DNA of 64,000 nucleotides, from the NCBI RefSeq assembly GCF_021916785.1, contig NZ_JAKCFC010000011.1, positions 124,001 to 188,000 of the forward strand, in the 5' to 3' direction. The translations under genes were made by a program, and so were the position numbers. How positions within the stretch are numbered: position 1 is the first letter of the stretch; each line of letters starts with the position of its first letter. This DNA comes from Mycolicibacterium lacusdiani (GTDB lineage: Bacteria; Actinomycetota; Actinomycetes; Mycobacteriales; Mycobacteriaceae). Shown one piece after another: positions 17,748 to 26,354 of the stretch. The notes beneath the pieces were generated by a model, which did no database searches, was not told the DNA's origin, and saw nothing but the letters and a program-made list of their open reading frames with translations.

Positions 17748-18575
17748 CTAACCAATGAATCTGAGGTCGGAGATGGTTCCGCTGGCCACCAGCATGACGT
17801 AGAAGTCGGTCAGCATCAGCGTGCCGAGGGTGATCCAGGCGTAGAGCTTGTGGCGCACGTTGAGCTTGCTGATCTGGCCCCACATCCAGTACCGGACGGG
17901 GTGCTTGGAGAAGTGCTTCAACCGGCCGCCAACGACGTGGCGGCACGAGTGGCAGGACAGCGTGTAGACCCACAGCATCACGACGTTGACGACGAGGATG
18001 ACGTTGCCCAGCCCGAAGCCGAATCCGCTGGGCGACTGGAACGCGATGATCGCGTCGTAGGTGTTGATCACCGAGATGATCGCCGCGATGTAGAAGAAGT
18101 ACCGGTGAGTGTTCTGGATGATCAGCGGGAAGCGCGTCTCGCCGGTGTACTTCGCATGCGGTTCGGCCACCGCGCACGCCGTCGGCGCCTGCCACACCGA
18201 GCGGTAGTAGGCGCCGCGGTAGTAGTAGCACGTCAACCGGAACAGCAGGAGGAACGGCAGCGACAGCGCCGCGTACGGCAACCACCACACGTCCGGCAGG
18301 AATTGCCCGAAGTGGCTGGCCTCGGGGACGCACCCCGTGGAGAAGCACGGCGAGTAGAACGGCGTCAGGTAGTGGTAGTCGGGGACGTAGTAGTTGTTCT
18401 GCATGAACGCGCGCACCGTCGCGTAGATGACGAACGCGGCGAAGCCGAGGTCGGTGATGATGGGCGAGCGCCACCACTGGTCGGTGCGGAGCGTGCGCTG
18501 CGGGATCTGCGCTCGCGTCGCCGAGAAGACGCCGGTGCCGCTGGTGTCACGGCGGTCATCGGTGGGTGCGCTCAC
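17748..18575 (-). CDS. sdhC: Succinate dehydrogenase 1 membrane anchor subunit
   Basis: 275-residue membrane anchor of Sdh1, with about five hydrophobic segments (roughly residues 40-60, 95-115, 155-175, 190-215 and 240-262). Histidines that could ligate haem or lie near the quinone site appear in QNTHRYFFY, LSCHSCRH and HKLYAW. The large periplasmic or cytoplasmic loop with YHYLTPFYSPCFSTGC is typical of the Rv0249c class and of type B fumarate reductase-like enzymes. First gene of the operon proper, about 76 bases after the Rv0250c-like gene. I see no separate sdhD, as expected for this class. Confidence 0.5.
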   Translation of the reverse strand: MSAPTDDRRDTSGTGVFSATRAQIPQRTLRTDQWWRSPIITDLGFAAFVIYATVRAFMQNNYYVPDYHYLTPFYSPCFSTGCVPEASHFGQFLPDVWWLPYAALSLPFLLLFRLTCYYYRGAYYRSVWQAPTACAVAEPHAKYTGETRFPLIIQNTHRYFFYIAAIISVINTYDAIIAFQSPSGFGFGLGNVILVVNVVMLWVYTLSCHSCRHVVGGRLKHFSKHPVRYWMWGQISKLNVRHKLYAWITLGTLMLTDFYVMLVASGTISDLRFIG

Positions 18576-18651
18576 GTACTTTGCCTCACTTCGGTCGTAA
18601 TGTGCTTCGCGGCGTTGCGACGCACGGTGGTGCCGGTCTCAGGCGGCGCCG

Positions 18652-18948
18652 CTAGCGAGTCCCGCCGAGTCCTTCGTCGTCGACGTCCTGCCAGAAGTCG
18701 CTGGCATACTGCGTATCCGGGATGCCGATCTTCTCGCCGACGTGATGGTGGTGGGTGAACCCACGGACGAGGTCGAGTTCCTCGGCATCGATGTCGAGCC
18801 TGTCGATGTCGTTGAGGATCCTCTCGGCGTCGTTGACGATGCGGCGCATCGCTGGGGTATCCCCGTAGCGTGAAGCCAGCGAGGTCACGCAGCGCCGAAG
18901 GCCACCGATGAGTTCGTGGAGTTGGGCGAGTTCAGTAGTCGTGGACAA
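18652..18948 (-). CDS. Rv0250c-like conserved protein upstream of sdhCAB
   Basis: 98-residue soluble protein with a helical N-terminal half (ELAQLHELIGGLRRCVTSL) and a C-terminal IPDTQYASDFWQDVDDEG tail. Both stretches match what I remember of Rv0250c, which sits in the same place before sdh1 in M. tuberculosis. The start is decided by a perfect AAGGAGG eight bases before the TTG at 18948; a longer frame to 18996 lacks this. It shares direction with the sdh operon and is probably co-transcribed. Function unknown; some authors treat it as part of the Sdh1 unit. Confidence 0.5.
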   Translation of the reverse strand: MSTTTELAQLHELIGGLRRCVTSLASRYGDTPAMRRIVNDAERILNDIDRLDIDAEELDLVRGFTHHHHVGEKIGIPDTQYASDFWQDVDDEGLGGTR

Positions 18949-19062
18949 CGAATTGACCTCCTTGGGCTGAAGGGTGTCTGGAATCACATTACGCAAGCGA
19001 TGCTAGCCACATCACCGTGTTCAGAGTGACACAGGTCACGTTACCGAGTGGAGGATGAATAG

Positions 19063-19833
19063 GTGTCGAAGCACCAACGCAAGCCCGATTTGGGAGACCT
19101 CGCGGCAACGCTGTTGACGCTGCACGTGCCGGGAACGCCGGTGATCCTGCCGACGGTGTGGGACGCCTGGTCGGCGCAGCTCGCAGTCGACGCGGGATTC
19201 AGCGCGCTGACCGTTGGCAGCCATCCGGTCGCCGACTCGATCGGCAAGGAGGACGGCGAGGTGATGTCGTTCGACGACCTGACGACGCGCGTCGCGCAGA
19301 TCACCGGCGCCGTCGACGTGCCGGTGTCGGTGGACGTCGAGTCGGGGTACGGCGAGACGCCCGAGCGCCTCGTCGAGGGGTTGCTCGCAGTGGGCGCGGT
19401 GGGCCTCAACATCGAAGACACCGTCCACAAGGAGGGCAAGCGGATCCGCTCGGCCGAGGAGCACGCCGCGCTCGTCGGCGGGTTGCGCAAGGCTGCCGAT
19501 GCGGCAGGCGTGCACGTGGTGATCAACGCCCGCACCGACCTGTTCCTGCGTCAGGACGGTGACGAGTCGGACCGCTTCGAGCGTGCGGTGTCACGGCTGA
19601 AGCTGGCCGCCGAGGCCGGCGCGGACAGCTTGTACCCGGTCGGTAGGCACGACGCCGACACCTACCGGCGACTCGCCGACGAGCTACCGCTGCCGATCAA
19701 CGCGATCGCCCTGCCCGACCAGGACGACCCGGCGTCGTTCGGTCCGCTCGGCGTCGGCCGGATCAGCTTCGGTCCGTTCTTCCAGGCGGCACTGGCCGAA
19801 CGGGCCAAGGAGATCCTCGGCCGCTGGCAGTAG
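19063..19833 (+). CDS. Isocitrate lyase/PEP mutase family enzyme
   Basis: 256-residue TIM-barrel enzyme of the ICL/PEP mutase superfamily. Seen: VWDAWSAQLAVDAGFSALTVGSHPVADS (substrate and metal region), VDVESGYGETPE with the metal-binding acidic pair, LNIEDT, and VINARTDLFL. The usual KKCGH/KxxGH signature of true isocitrate lyase is absent. This points to the carboxyphosphonoenolpyruvate phosphonomutase-like or oxaloacetate hydrolase-like branch, whose bacterial members often have unknown substrates. GTG start with GTGGAGG upstream. It is divergent from the Rv0250c-sdh operon, with a 114-base shared promoter region. Confidence 0.5.
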   Translation: MSKHQRKPDLGDLAATLLTLHVPGTPVILPTVWDAWSAQLAVDAGFSALTVGSHPVADSIGKEDGEVMSFDDLTTRVAQITGAVDVPVSVDVESGYGETPERLVEGLLAVGAVGLNIEDTVHKEGKRIRSAEEHAALVGGLRKAADAAGVHVVINARTDLFLRQDGDESDRFERAVSRLKLAAEAGADSLYPVGRHDADTYRRLADELPLPINAIALPDQDDPASFGPLGVGRISFGPFFQAALAERAKEILGRWQ

Positions 19834-19954
19834 CGAGTTTCCCTGCCGTTGGGTCACGGGGGCCGGCCGAGGGCTCACACCCCGCCCACGGGGAACGTGA
19901 GGACACAGTGATGGGCGCGTCACACGACGCGACATCGCGGCAATATCGGCTTCC

Positions 19955-19960
19955 TAGCCT
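19955..19960 (+). promoter_or_regulatory. Candidate -10 element of nirB (leaderless transcript)
   Basis: TAGCCT fits TAnnnT and ends six bases before the nirB ATG at 19967, so transcription would start at or next to the start codon. No ribosome-binding site is visible upstream of this ATG, which agrees with a leaderless mRNA. Confidence 0.5.
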
Positions 19961-19966
19961 CATCGC

Positions 19967-22540
19967 ATGCGCTCATCCCAACGCGTCGTGGTCATCGGCC
20001 ACGGCATGGTCGGACACCGCTTCGTCGAGGCCCTGCGGTCGCGGGACGACTCGGACGATTGGCACGTCGTGGTGCTCTCGGAGGAGGCCGACGCCGCCTA
20101 CGACCGGGTCGGCCTGACCGGCTACACCGAGCACTGGGACCGGACGCGACTCGCGCTGCCGGGCAACGCCTATGCCGGTGACGACCACGTCGAACTCATC
20201 CTGCGCGACCCGGTGAAGCGGATCGACCGCACCGCGAAGTACGTCACCACCTCGCTGGGTCGCCGCGTGCCGTACGACGCCCTGGTCCTCGCCACCGGTT
20301 CCTACGCATTCGTCCCACCGATCCCCGGCCACGATCTGCCGCAGTGCCACGTCTACCGCACGCTCGACGACCTCGACGCCATCCGCGCCAGCGCGCTGGC
20401 GGCCAGCACGTCGAAGACGCCCGTCGGCGTGGTGATCGGTGGCGGTCTGCTCGGTCTGGAGGCCGCCAACGCGTTGCGTGGCTTCGGCCTGTCGACCCAG
20501 GTCCTGGAGATGTCACCGCATCTGATGGCCGCTCAGCTCGATGGCGCGGGTGGCGCCCTGCTGAACCGGATGATCCGCGGGCTCGGCATCGAGGTGCACA
20601 CCGGTGTCAGCACCGAGAGCATCCAGCCGATCCAGCGGAACAAGCCCCTGCGGAAGTCCCAGGAGGACGACTCGATTCGGGTGAAGCTCAACGACGGCAG
20701 CAGCATCGACGCCGGCCTGGTCGTCTTCGCCGCCGGGGTGCGCCCGCGCGACGAACTCGCCCGCTACGCCGGCCTGGACATCGCCCAGCGCGGCGGAGTG
20801 CTGACCGACCTGTCCTGTGTCACCAGCGATCCCAGCATCTATGCCATCGGCGAGGTCGCCGCCATCGACGGCCGCTGCTACGGCCTGGTCGGGCCCGGCT
20901 ACACCAGTGCCGAGGTCGTCGCCGACCGGCTGCTCGGTGGTGAGGCCGAGTTCGGTGAGGCCGACATGTCCACCAAGCTCAAGCTGCTCGGGGTCGACGT
21001 CGCCAGTTTCGGTGACGCCCAGGGCCGAACGCCCAACTGCCTCGACGTCGTCGTCAACGATCCGGTCAACCAGACGTACGCCAAGCTGGTGCTCTCCGAC
21101 GATGCCAAGACGCTGCTCGGCGGCATCCTGGTCGGCGACGCATCCGCCTACGGGGTGCTGCGGCCGATGGTCGCCAGCGAGCTGCCCGGCGACCCGCTGT
21201 CGTTGATAGCCCCTGCCGCGGACGGGGATTCGCCCGGTCTTGGTGTCGGAGCGTTGCCGGACATCGCGCAGATCTGCTCGTGCAACAACGTCACCAAGGG
21301 CGACCTCAAGGAGGCGATCTGCGGTGGGTGCACCGACGTCGGTGGCCTCAAGAAGTGCACGCTGGCCGGCACCTCGTGCGGCTCCTGCGTACCGCTGTTG
21401 AAGCAGTTGCTCGAGGCCGAGGGCGTCGAGCAGTCGAAGTCGCTGTGCGAACACTTCAGCCAGTCGCGCGCCGAGCTGTTCGAGATCATCAGCGCCACCG
21501 AGATCCGCACCTTCTCCGGTCTGATCGAGAAGTTCGGCTCCGGAAGAGGTTGCGACGTATGCAAACCCACCGTCGCCTCGATCCTGGCCTCGACGAGTTC
21601 GGACCACATCCTCGACGAACACACCGCCTCGCTGCAGGACTCCAACGACCACTTCCTGGCCAACATCCAGAAGAACGGCAGCTACTCGGTGGTGCCGCGG
21701 GTGCCCGGTGGCGACATCACGCCCGAGCACCTGATCCTGATCGGCCAGATCGCCATGGACTTCGGTCTCTACACCAAGATCACCGGCGGCCAGCGCATCG
21801 ACATGTTCGGCGCGACGGTCGATCAGCTGCCCGAGATCTGGCGTCGACTCGTCGACGGTGGCATGGAGTCCGGCCAGGCCTACGGCAAGTCGCTGCGCAC
21901 GGTCAAGAGTTGCGTCGGCAGCGACTGGTGCCGCTACGGCCAACAGGATTCGGTGCAGATGGCCATCGACCTCGAGATGCGTTACCGCGGTCTGCGCGCC
22001 CCGCACAAGATCAAGATGGGCGTCTCCGGCTGCGCGCGCGAATGTGCCGAGGCACGCGGCAAGGACGTCGGCGTCATCGCCACCGAGACCGGCTGGAACC
22101 TGTACGTCGCCGGCAACGGCGGCATGACGCCCAAGCATGCGCAACTGCTCGCCGGCGACCTCGACGACGCGACCCTGGTCCGCTACGTCGACCGGTTCCT
22201 GATGTTCTACGTCCGCACCGCGGATCGTCTGCAGCGCACCGCGCCATGGCTCGACTCGCTCGAGGGCGGCATCGACCACCTGCGCGACGTGGTCTGCAAC
22301 GACTCACTCGGTCTGGCAGCTGAGTTCGAGGCGGCCATCGAACGCCACGTCGCCGGTTACGCGTGCGAGTGGAAGGGCGTGCTCGACGACCCGGACAAGC
22401 TGTCGCGCTTCGTCTCGTTCGTCAATGCCCCCGACACCGCCGACCCGACCATCGAGTTCGAGGAACGCTCCGGCCGCAAGGTGCCCAGCACCACCGGTCT
22501 CGGCATGCCGACGATCCGTCCCCGACAGGAGATCTCGTGA
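19967..22540 (+). CDS. nirB: Assimilatory nitrite reductase [NAD(P)H] large subunit
   Basis: 857-residue cytoplasmic enzyme reducing nitrite to ammonium. Domains: FAD/NAD(P) reductase (1-about 400; VVVIGHGMVGHRFVE and VGVVIGGGLLGLEAANAL nucleotide folds), a BFD-like 2Fe-2S domain (CSCNNVTKGDLKEAI, CxxC-type pair in TSCGSCVP), a second Cys-rich segment (GCDVCKPT), and the sulfite/nitrite reductase domain with the 4Fe-4S/sirohaem ligands KSCVGSDWC and GCARECAEA. All ligands appear intact and length is normal. It overlaps nirD by four bases. The sirohaem it needs would depend on the CbiX-like chelatase about 1.3 kb downstream, and the NnaR-type regulator beside that is the likely activator. Confidence 0.5.
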   Translation: MRSSQRVVVIGHGMVGHRFVEALRSRDDSDDWHVVVLSEEADAAYDRVGLTGYTEHWDRTRLALPGNAYAGDDHVELILRDPVKRIDRTAKYVTTSLGRRVPYDALVLATGSYAFVPPIPGHDLPQCHVYRTLDDLDAIRASALAASTSKTPVGVVIGGGLLGLEAANALRGFGLSTQVLEMSPHLMAAQLDGAGGALLNRMIRGLGIEVHTGVSTESIQPIQRNKPLRKSQEDDSIRVKLNDGSSIDAGLVVFAAGVRPRDELARYAGLDIAQRGGVLTDLSCVTSDPSIYAIGEVAAIDGRCYGLVGPGYTSAEVVADRLLGGEAEFGEADMSTKLKLLGVDVASFGDAQGRTPNCLDVVVNDPVNQTYAKLVLSDDAKTLLGGILVGDASAYGVLRPMVASELPGDPLSLIAPAADGDSPGLGVGALPDIAQICSCNNVTKGDLKEAICGGCTDVGGLKKCTLAGTSCGSCVPLLKQLLEAEGVEQSKSLCEHFSQSRAELFEIISATEIRTFSGLIEKFGSGRGCDVCKPTVASILASTSSDHILDEHTASLQDSNDHFLANIQKNGSYSVVPRVPGGDITPEHLILIGQIAMDFGLYTKITGGQRIDMFGATVDQLPEIWRRLVDGGMESGQAYGKSLRTVKSCVGSDWCRYGQQDSVQMAIDLEMRYRGLRAPHKIKMGVSGCARECAEARGKDVGVIATETGWNLYVAGNGGMTPKHAQLLAGDLDDATLVRYVDRFLMFYVRTADRLQRTAPWLDSLEGGIDHLRDVVCNDSLGLAAEFEAAIERHVAGYACEWKGVLDDPDKLSRFVSFVNAPDTADPTIEFEERSGRKVPSTTGLGMPTIRPRQEIS

Positions 22541-22890
22541 CCCTTCTCGACGACCGCGGTGACGTCCGGGTGTGGACGACCGCATGCGAGTACGACCGGC
22601 TGATCCCCGGCCGCGGTGTGGGAGTCCTGCTGCCCGACGGCACGCAGGCTGCGCTGTTCCGGCTCGAGGACGGGTCGCTGTACGCGGTGGGCAACGTCGA
22701 CCCCTTCTCGCGGGCGGCGGTAATGTCACGCGGACTAGTGGGTGACCGCGCCGGCCGGGTGTGCGTGCAGACGCCGATCAAGAAGCAGGCCTTCGCACTC
22801 GATGACGGACAGTGCCTCGACGACGCGGAAGTCTCGCTCCCGGTGTTCCGCACCCGCGTCGTCGACGGGGTCGTGCAGCTGGAGTCTTAG
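22537..22890 (+). CDS. nirD: Nitrite reductase small subunit
   Basis: 117-residue small subunit of the assimilatory nitrite reductase, Rieske-like fold. The segment YAVGNVDPFSRAAVMSRGLVGD is characteristic of NirD, and the Cys-His pairs of true Rieske proteins are missing, as is normal for NirD. The GTG at 22537 overlaps the nirB stop in a GTGA junction, so the two are translationally coupled. Its stop overlaps the stop of the convergent membrane gene by two bases. Confidence 0.5.
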   Translation: MTLLDDRGDVRVWTTACEYDRLIPGRGVGVLLPDGTQAALFRLEDGSLYAVGNVDPFSRAAVMSRGLVGDRAGRVCVQTPIKKQAFALDDGQCLDDAEVSLPVFRTRVVDGVVQLES

Positions 22891-23756
22891 AGCGCCTGCA
22901 GGATTCGGCTGCGCCGGGCGACGACGTCGGGCATCAGCTGCGCCCGCGTGGTGGTGCCCCACAGCTCCACGGTCTGCACCAGCCAGTACACGCCGAACAG
23001 CAGGATCAGCGCTGCCTCGATCACGATGATCGCGTGGTTGAACCCGTCGAGTACCAGGTGCAGGACCACCGCGGTGCCCAGCGCCAGCGCCATGGCCGCG
23101 GCGATGACGCGGTACGCCGCCTGGTATCGACGTCGCTGCGGGCACTTCGCCCGGTCCTGGTTGCCCGTCACGAACGCCGTGATGAGCACCGTGGCGATGA
23201 TCGACGCGAACATCGCCACCGCCGCGACCCCGTGGGCGTTGGCCCGGAACCACTCCGGCGCAGCCACGAGGGTCACCACGCCGACGCCGAGCACCACGCG
23301 TTGCAGCCACGTGGCGGCGTTGGCCAGTGGCGGGCGCTCCCGCGTGGTGCCGGTGCGCCGGTACATCCACCAGGACGCGACCCGGGACACCACTAGCGCG
23401 ACGACGACCGCCCAGACGTTGCGGACCGCCGCGTCGTCACCGATGCTCAGCCGAATCGGTCCGCAGAGCAGGTCGGGCCGCGTCGTCGGCACCATCGCGA
23501 CGACGAAGGCCAGGGTCCCGGCGAAATTCAGCAGCACGTCCTCGGTGGCGTTGCTGCCCTTGTAGACGATCAGCATGGCGCCGACCGCACACACGCTCGC
23601 GATGAACACCGCATGTGCCGAGGTGTAGTAGTAGTCGCTGATCGTGGTCTGCCAGCAGTCGGCGCCCACCCGCTCGGCCACCACCGCGGCGCCCAGCAGC
23701 ACGATCATGACCGCCATGCCACCGCGCAGATACCGGTAGGTGTCGAGTGCAGCCAT
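22887..23756 (-). CDS. Polytopic membrane protein of unknown function
   Basis: 289-residue protein with about eight hydrophobic segments (first at about 14-30, last at about 250-270). Notable motifs are TTISDYYYTSAHAVFIASVC and the DGFNHAIIVIEAALILLFG stretch near the C-terminus, resembling DUF998-like or other small membrane families, but I cannot name one with confidence. It lies between nirBD and the chelatase/NnaR pair, transcribed towards nirD with overlapping stops. A link to nitrite metabolism is possible by position only. Confidence 0.5.
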   Translation of the reverse strand: MAALDTYRYLRGGMAVMIVLLGAAVVAERVGADCWQTTISDYYYTSAHAVFIASVCAVGAMLIVYKGSNATEDVLLNFAGTLAFVVAMVPTTRPDLLCGPIRLSIGDDAAVRNVWAVVVALVVSRVASWWMYRRTGTTRERPPLANAATWLQRVVLGVGVVTLVAAPEWFRANAHGVAAVAMFASIIATVLITAFVTGNQDRAKCPQRRRYQAAYRVIAAAMALALGTAVVLHLVLDGFNHAIIVIEAALILLFGVYWLVQTVELWGTTTRAQLMPDVVARRSRILQAL

Positions 23757-23832
23757 GCCTCAACTGTGCGCCGAGACGACGGTGATGACGGGATGCGCGC
23801 CGAAACGCGCATCTTCCGTCGTGTCGGCGACC

Positions 23833-24516
23833 CTAGGCGGCGAGCGGCAGCCGGGCGCGGCGGAACCGGTTGGCGATCAGGCGCACCACCCCGGGGTGCA
23901 CGCCCAGCGGTTCGGCGACGGCGTCGGCGCCCGATGCCCGCAGCCGGTCTTGAAAGAGGCCGTCGGCCAGCAGGAACGACGCGACGACCACGCGGCGGGC
24001 GCCGCGCGACCGCAGTTCGGCAACCGCGCCGGCGACGCGCGGCTCACCGGTGGCGGCGTAGGCCAGCTCGACCCGGTTGCCGATCGCGGCGGAGAGCATG
24101 GCCGCGGTGATCCGTAGGTCGGTCTGTGCGCCCGCGTCGGACGTGCCCGCGGCGGCAAGGACGACCGAATCGCCGTAGCGCCAACCGCATTCGAGCAGGC
24201 GGTCGGTGAGCACGTGGATCAGCTGAGCGGACGGCCCGAGCGCCTCGGTGACCACGACGTCGTCGTGGCGACTGGCGTCGACGTGCTCCGGGATGTCGGC
24301 GCGCACGTGATAACCGCGGGCGAGGAAGGCGGGTACGACCACGGCGGGACCGCCGATGACGGCGTCGAGCACGTCGGTGGGCGTGGGACCCAGCACGTCG
24401 ACGAACGCGGTGCGCACCTGCGTGCCCAGCACGGTGCCGACGCGGTCGGCGAGGTCGCCGATCATCGCCACGCCGCCGGGCTTGCGGGTGCCGTGGGCGA
24501 CCAGGATCGGGATCAC
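23833..24516 (-). CDS. Sirohydrochlorin chelatase, CbiX-like
   Basis: 227-residue class II chelatase-like protein. The N-terminus IPILVAHGTRKPGG holds the catalytic His of the CbiX/SirB family, and the second half repeats the fold with a VVVASFLLADGLFQD segment. The expected reaction is insertion of iron (or cobalt) into sirohydrochlorin, giving sirohaem for NirB. The GTG start overlaps the stop of the NnaR-type gene in a GTGA junction, so the two are one operon. It corresponds to Rv0259c by order. The metal cannot be told from sequence; iron is inferred from the nitrite-reductase context. Confidence 0.5.
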   Translation of the reverse strand: MIPILVAHGTRKPGGVAMIGDLADRVGTVLGTQVRTAFVDVLGPTPTDVLDAVIGGPAVVVPAFLARGYHVRADIPEHVDASRHDDVVVTEALGPSAQLIHVLTDRLLECGWRYGDSVVLAAAGTSDAGAQTDLRITAAMLSAAIGNRVELAYAATGEPRVAGAVAELRSRGARRVVVASFLLADGLFQDRLRASGADAVAEPLGVHPGVVRLIANRFRRARLPLAA

Positions 24517-25673
24517 GCCACACCGACCGGGGACTCGTCGACGGCCAGGCGATAGCCGCGCTTGACCACCGTGGAGACGATGTTCTTGTCGCCCAACGCC
24601 GTTCGTAGACGCAACACGGCCGTCTCGACAGCGTGGGTGTCGGTGCCGCCACCGGGTAGCGCGCGCAGCAGGTCGTGGCGTGACACGACGGTGCCGGGAC
24701 GTTGCGCCAGTGCACGGATCGTGGCCATCGCCGCGGGGGAGAGTTCCTTGACCTCGCCGTCGACCAGCACGCAGGTGCCGCGGATCTCCAGCAGATGCCC
24801 GACGACGCGGATGTTGCGTGAACGCAGCACCGGCAGTTCGTCGGTGATGTGGCGCGCGAGAGCGCCGAGTCGCATGCGTTCGGGCGCCGACGTCGGCACG
24901 CCGAGCCGCACCAGCGGCCGGGCGGTCACCGGGCCGACGCACATTGCGTGGACGTCGGTGCGCAGGGCGGACAGCAGCTCGTCGGAGACGCCGAGTTCGC
25001 CCGCCCGCATGAGCACCGACGCCACCGCGGGTGCGGAGGTGAAGCTGACGGCGTCGAACTTGCGTTCGGCGATGTCGAGCACCATCTGGTCGAATGCGCC
25101 GTTGCGCGGCGCGGGATGCCAGCGGTACACGCGGATCGGCACGACCTCGGCGCCCGCGGCCCGCAGCTCGTCGAGGAACTCGGGGAACGGATCCCAGTCG
25201 TCGGTCGCACCGTGCAGCTGCACGGCGATGCGCAGGCCCGAGATGCCGCCTGCGACGAGGTATTGCAGCACTTCACGCGATGACTCGGAGTCGGGCGACC
25301 ACTCCTCGGGCAGACCGCCCGCGCGCAGTGCACCGGTGGCCTTGGGTCCGCGCGACAGGATGCGTGCATTGGCCAGCGCGGCGGTCAGATCCGCGGCGAG
25401 GCCCCAGCCGTCGGCGGCGGCGATCCAGCCGCGGAATCCGATGCCGGTCGTGGCGATGACGACGTCGGGCGGCGACGCGATCAGCGCCTCGGTGTGCATC
25501 CGCAGTTCGTCGTCGTCGGGCAGCGGCACCATCGCGATCGCCGCGGCGCTGGTCACGGTCGCGCCGCGCCGGGTCAGCAGCGCGCTCAGCTCCTCGGATC
25601 GGCGTGCTGAGGTCACGGCGACGCGGAACCCCGTCAGTGGCGCCCAGCCCGGCTCGTGCATGCCCCCAGTCAA
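24513..25673 (-). CDS. nnaR: NnaR-type regulator: uroporphyrinogen-III synthase domain plus winged helix
   Basis: 386-residue two-domain protein. Residues about 15-275 form a HemD-like uroporphyrinogen-III synthase domain (FRVAVTSARR, VVIATTGIGFRGW, FTSAPAVASVL). Residues about 290-380 form an OmpR/PhoB-type winged helix (HLLEIRGTCVLVDGEVKELSP, then LRTALGDKNIVSTVVKRGYRL). This architecture is that of Rv0260c and of NnaR, reported in Streptomyces and M. smegmatis as an activator of nitrate and nitrite assimilation acting with GlnR. Its operon partner is the chelatase for sirohaem. A GTTAC-n6-GTTGC pattern at 25695-25710 resembles a weak GlnR box but the second half is poor. NarK, present beside nnaR in M. 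smegmatis, is not found here. Confidence 0.5.
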   Translation of the reverse strand: MTGGMHEPGWAPLTGFRVAVTSARRSEELSALLTRRGATVTSAAAIAMVPLPDDDELRMHTEALIASPPDVVIATTGIGFRGWIAAADGWGLAADLTAALANARILSRGPKATGALRAGGLPEEWSPDSESSREVLQYLVAGGISGLRIAVQLHGATDDWDPFPEFLDELRAAGAEVVPIRVYRWHPAPRNGAFDQMVLDIAERKFDAVSFTSAPAVASVLMRAGELGVSDELLSALRTDVHAMCVGPVTARPLVRLGVPTSAPERMRLGALARHITDELPVLRSRNIRVVGHLLEIRGTCVLVDGEVKELSPAAMATIRALAQRPGTVVSRHDLLRALPGGGTDTHAVETAVLRLRTALGDKNIVSTVVKRGYRLAVDESPVGVA

Positions 25674-25790
25674 GGGAAGCCGTGTTTCCGAGCTGTTACC
25701 CGGCCGTTGCCACGCGGTGTCGCCGCCGGTGACCGGTGACCCGGTCGTGAACTTCGCCTCACCGACACGCCGATGGCCGCGTGAGGCGGC

Positions 25791-26345
25791 TCACCAGACG
25801 TCACCGTCGCGCCAATCGCAGGTGATCTCGCCCCGGGTGTCGAGGTCGACGCCGTCGGGTAGTGCGACCGGCAGGACGAACAGCGCACCGTCGTCGTCGG
25901 TCGTGCGGGTGACGCCGTCCGGCGACAGCACCGACGTCGCGCCCTGCCATGGCAGCCAACCCCTTGCCGTGTAGAGCGGGCGGCCCGCCTCCGAGGCGCT
26001 CAGTGCGCCGAGGTGATAGGCGCCGCGCACCACCTGCTCGAGCCCGTCCATGATCGCCATCGCCAGACCACGCCCGCGCCAGTCCTCCCGGACGGCGACC
26101 GCTTCGAGATAGCCGCAGCGCAGGGCGCGGCCGGCGTGGATGAGGTGGCGTTGCACGACGGCGCCGTGGGCGATGAGCGCGCCGTGCCGGAAGATCAAGG
26201 CGTGCATGCCGCCCAGGGCGTGCTCCCAGTCCGCGTCGGTGAAGTCGGTCTCGCCGCCCCCGAACGCGTCGATCACCATCCGGCGGGCACCTTCGCGGGT
26301 CTCGCCGTCCAGGTCGGACGTGTGAACCAGCCTCGCGGTGTGCAC
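25791..26345 (-). CDS. aac(2'): Aminoglycoside 2'-N-acetyltransferase AAC(2')-I
   Basis: 184-residue GNAT-family acetyltransferase. The acetyl-CoA loop is in VREDWRGRGLAMAIMDGLE, preceded by LRCGYLEAVAV, and the ending WRDGDVW is characteristic of AAC(2')-I enzymes of mycobacteria. They transfer acetyl to the 2'-amino group of aminoglycosides such as gentamicin and tobramycin, and are intrinsic chromosomal genes (aac(2')-Ic is Rv0262c in M. tuberculosis). The GTG at 26345 starts the family's usual length. It follows pxpC by nine bases on the same strand, the same order as in M. tuberculosis, so this is core rather than acquired resistance. Confidence 0.5.
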   Translation of the reverse strand: MHTARLVHTSDLDGETREGARRMVIDAFGGGETDFTDADWEHALGGMHALIFRHGALIAHGAVVQRHLIHAGRALRCGYLEAVAVREDWRGRGLAMAIMDGLEQVVRGAYHLGALSASEAGRPLYTARGWLPWQGATSVLSPDGVTRTTDDDGALFVLPVALPDGVDLDTRGEITCDWRDGDVW

Positions 26346-26354
26346 ACCTCGGTT

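Noticed and set aside
20513..22279. 588-codon open frame on the minus strand
   Set aside because: Antisense shadow of nirB.
25695..25710. GTTAC-n6-GTTGC as GlnR box upstream of nnaR
   Set aside because: The second half differs from the expected GaAAC; kept only as a remark.
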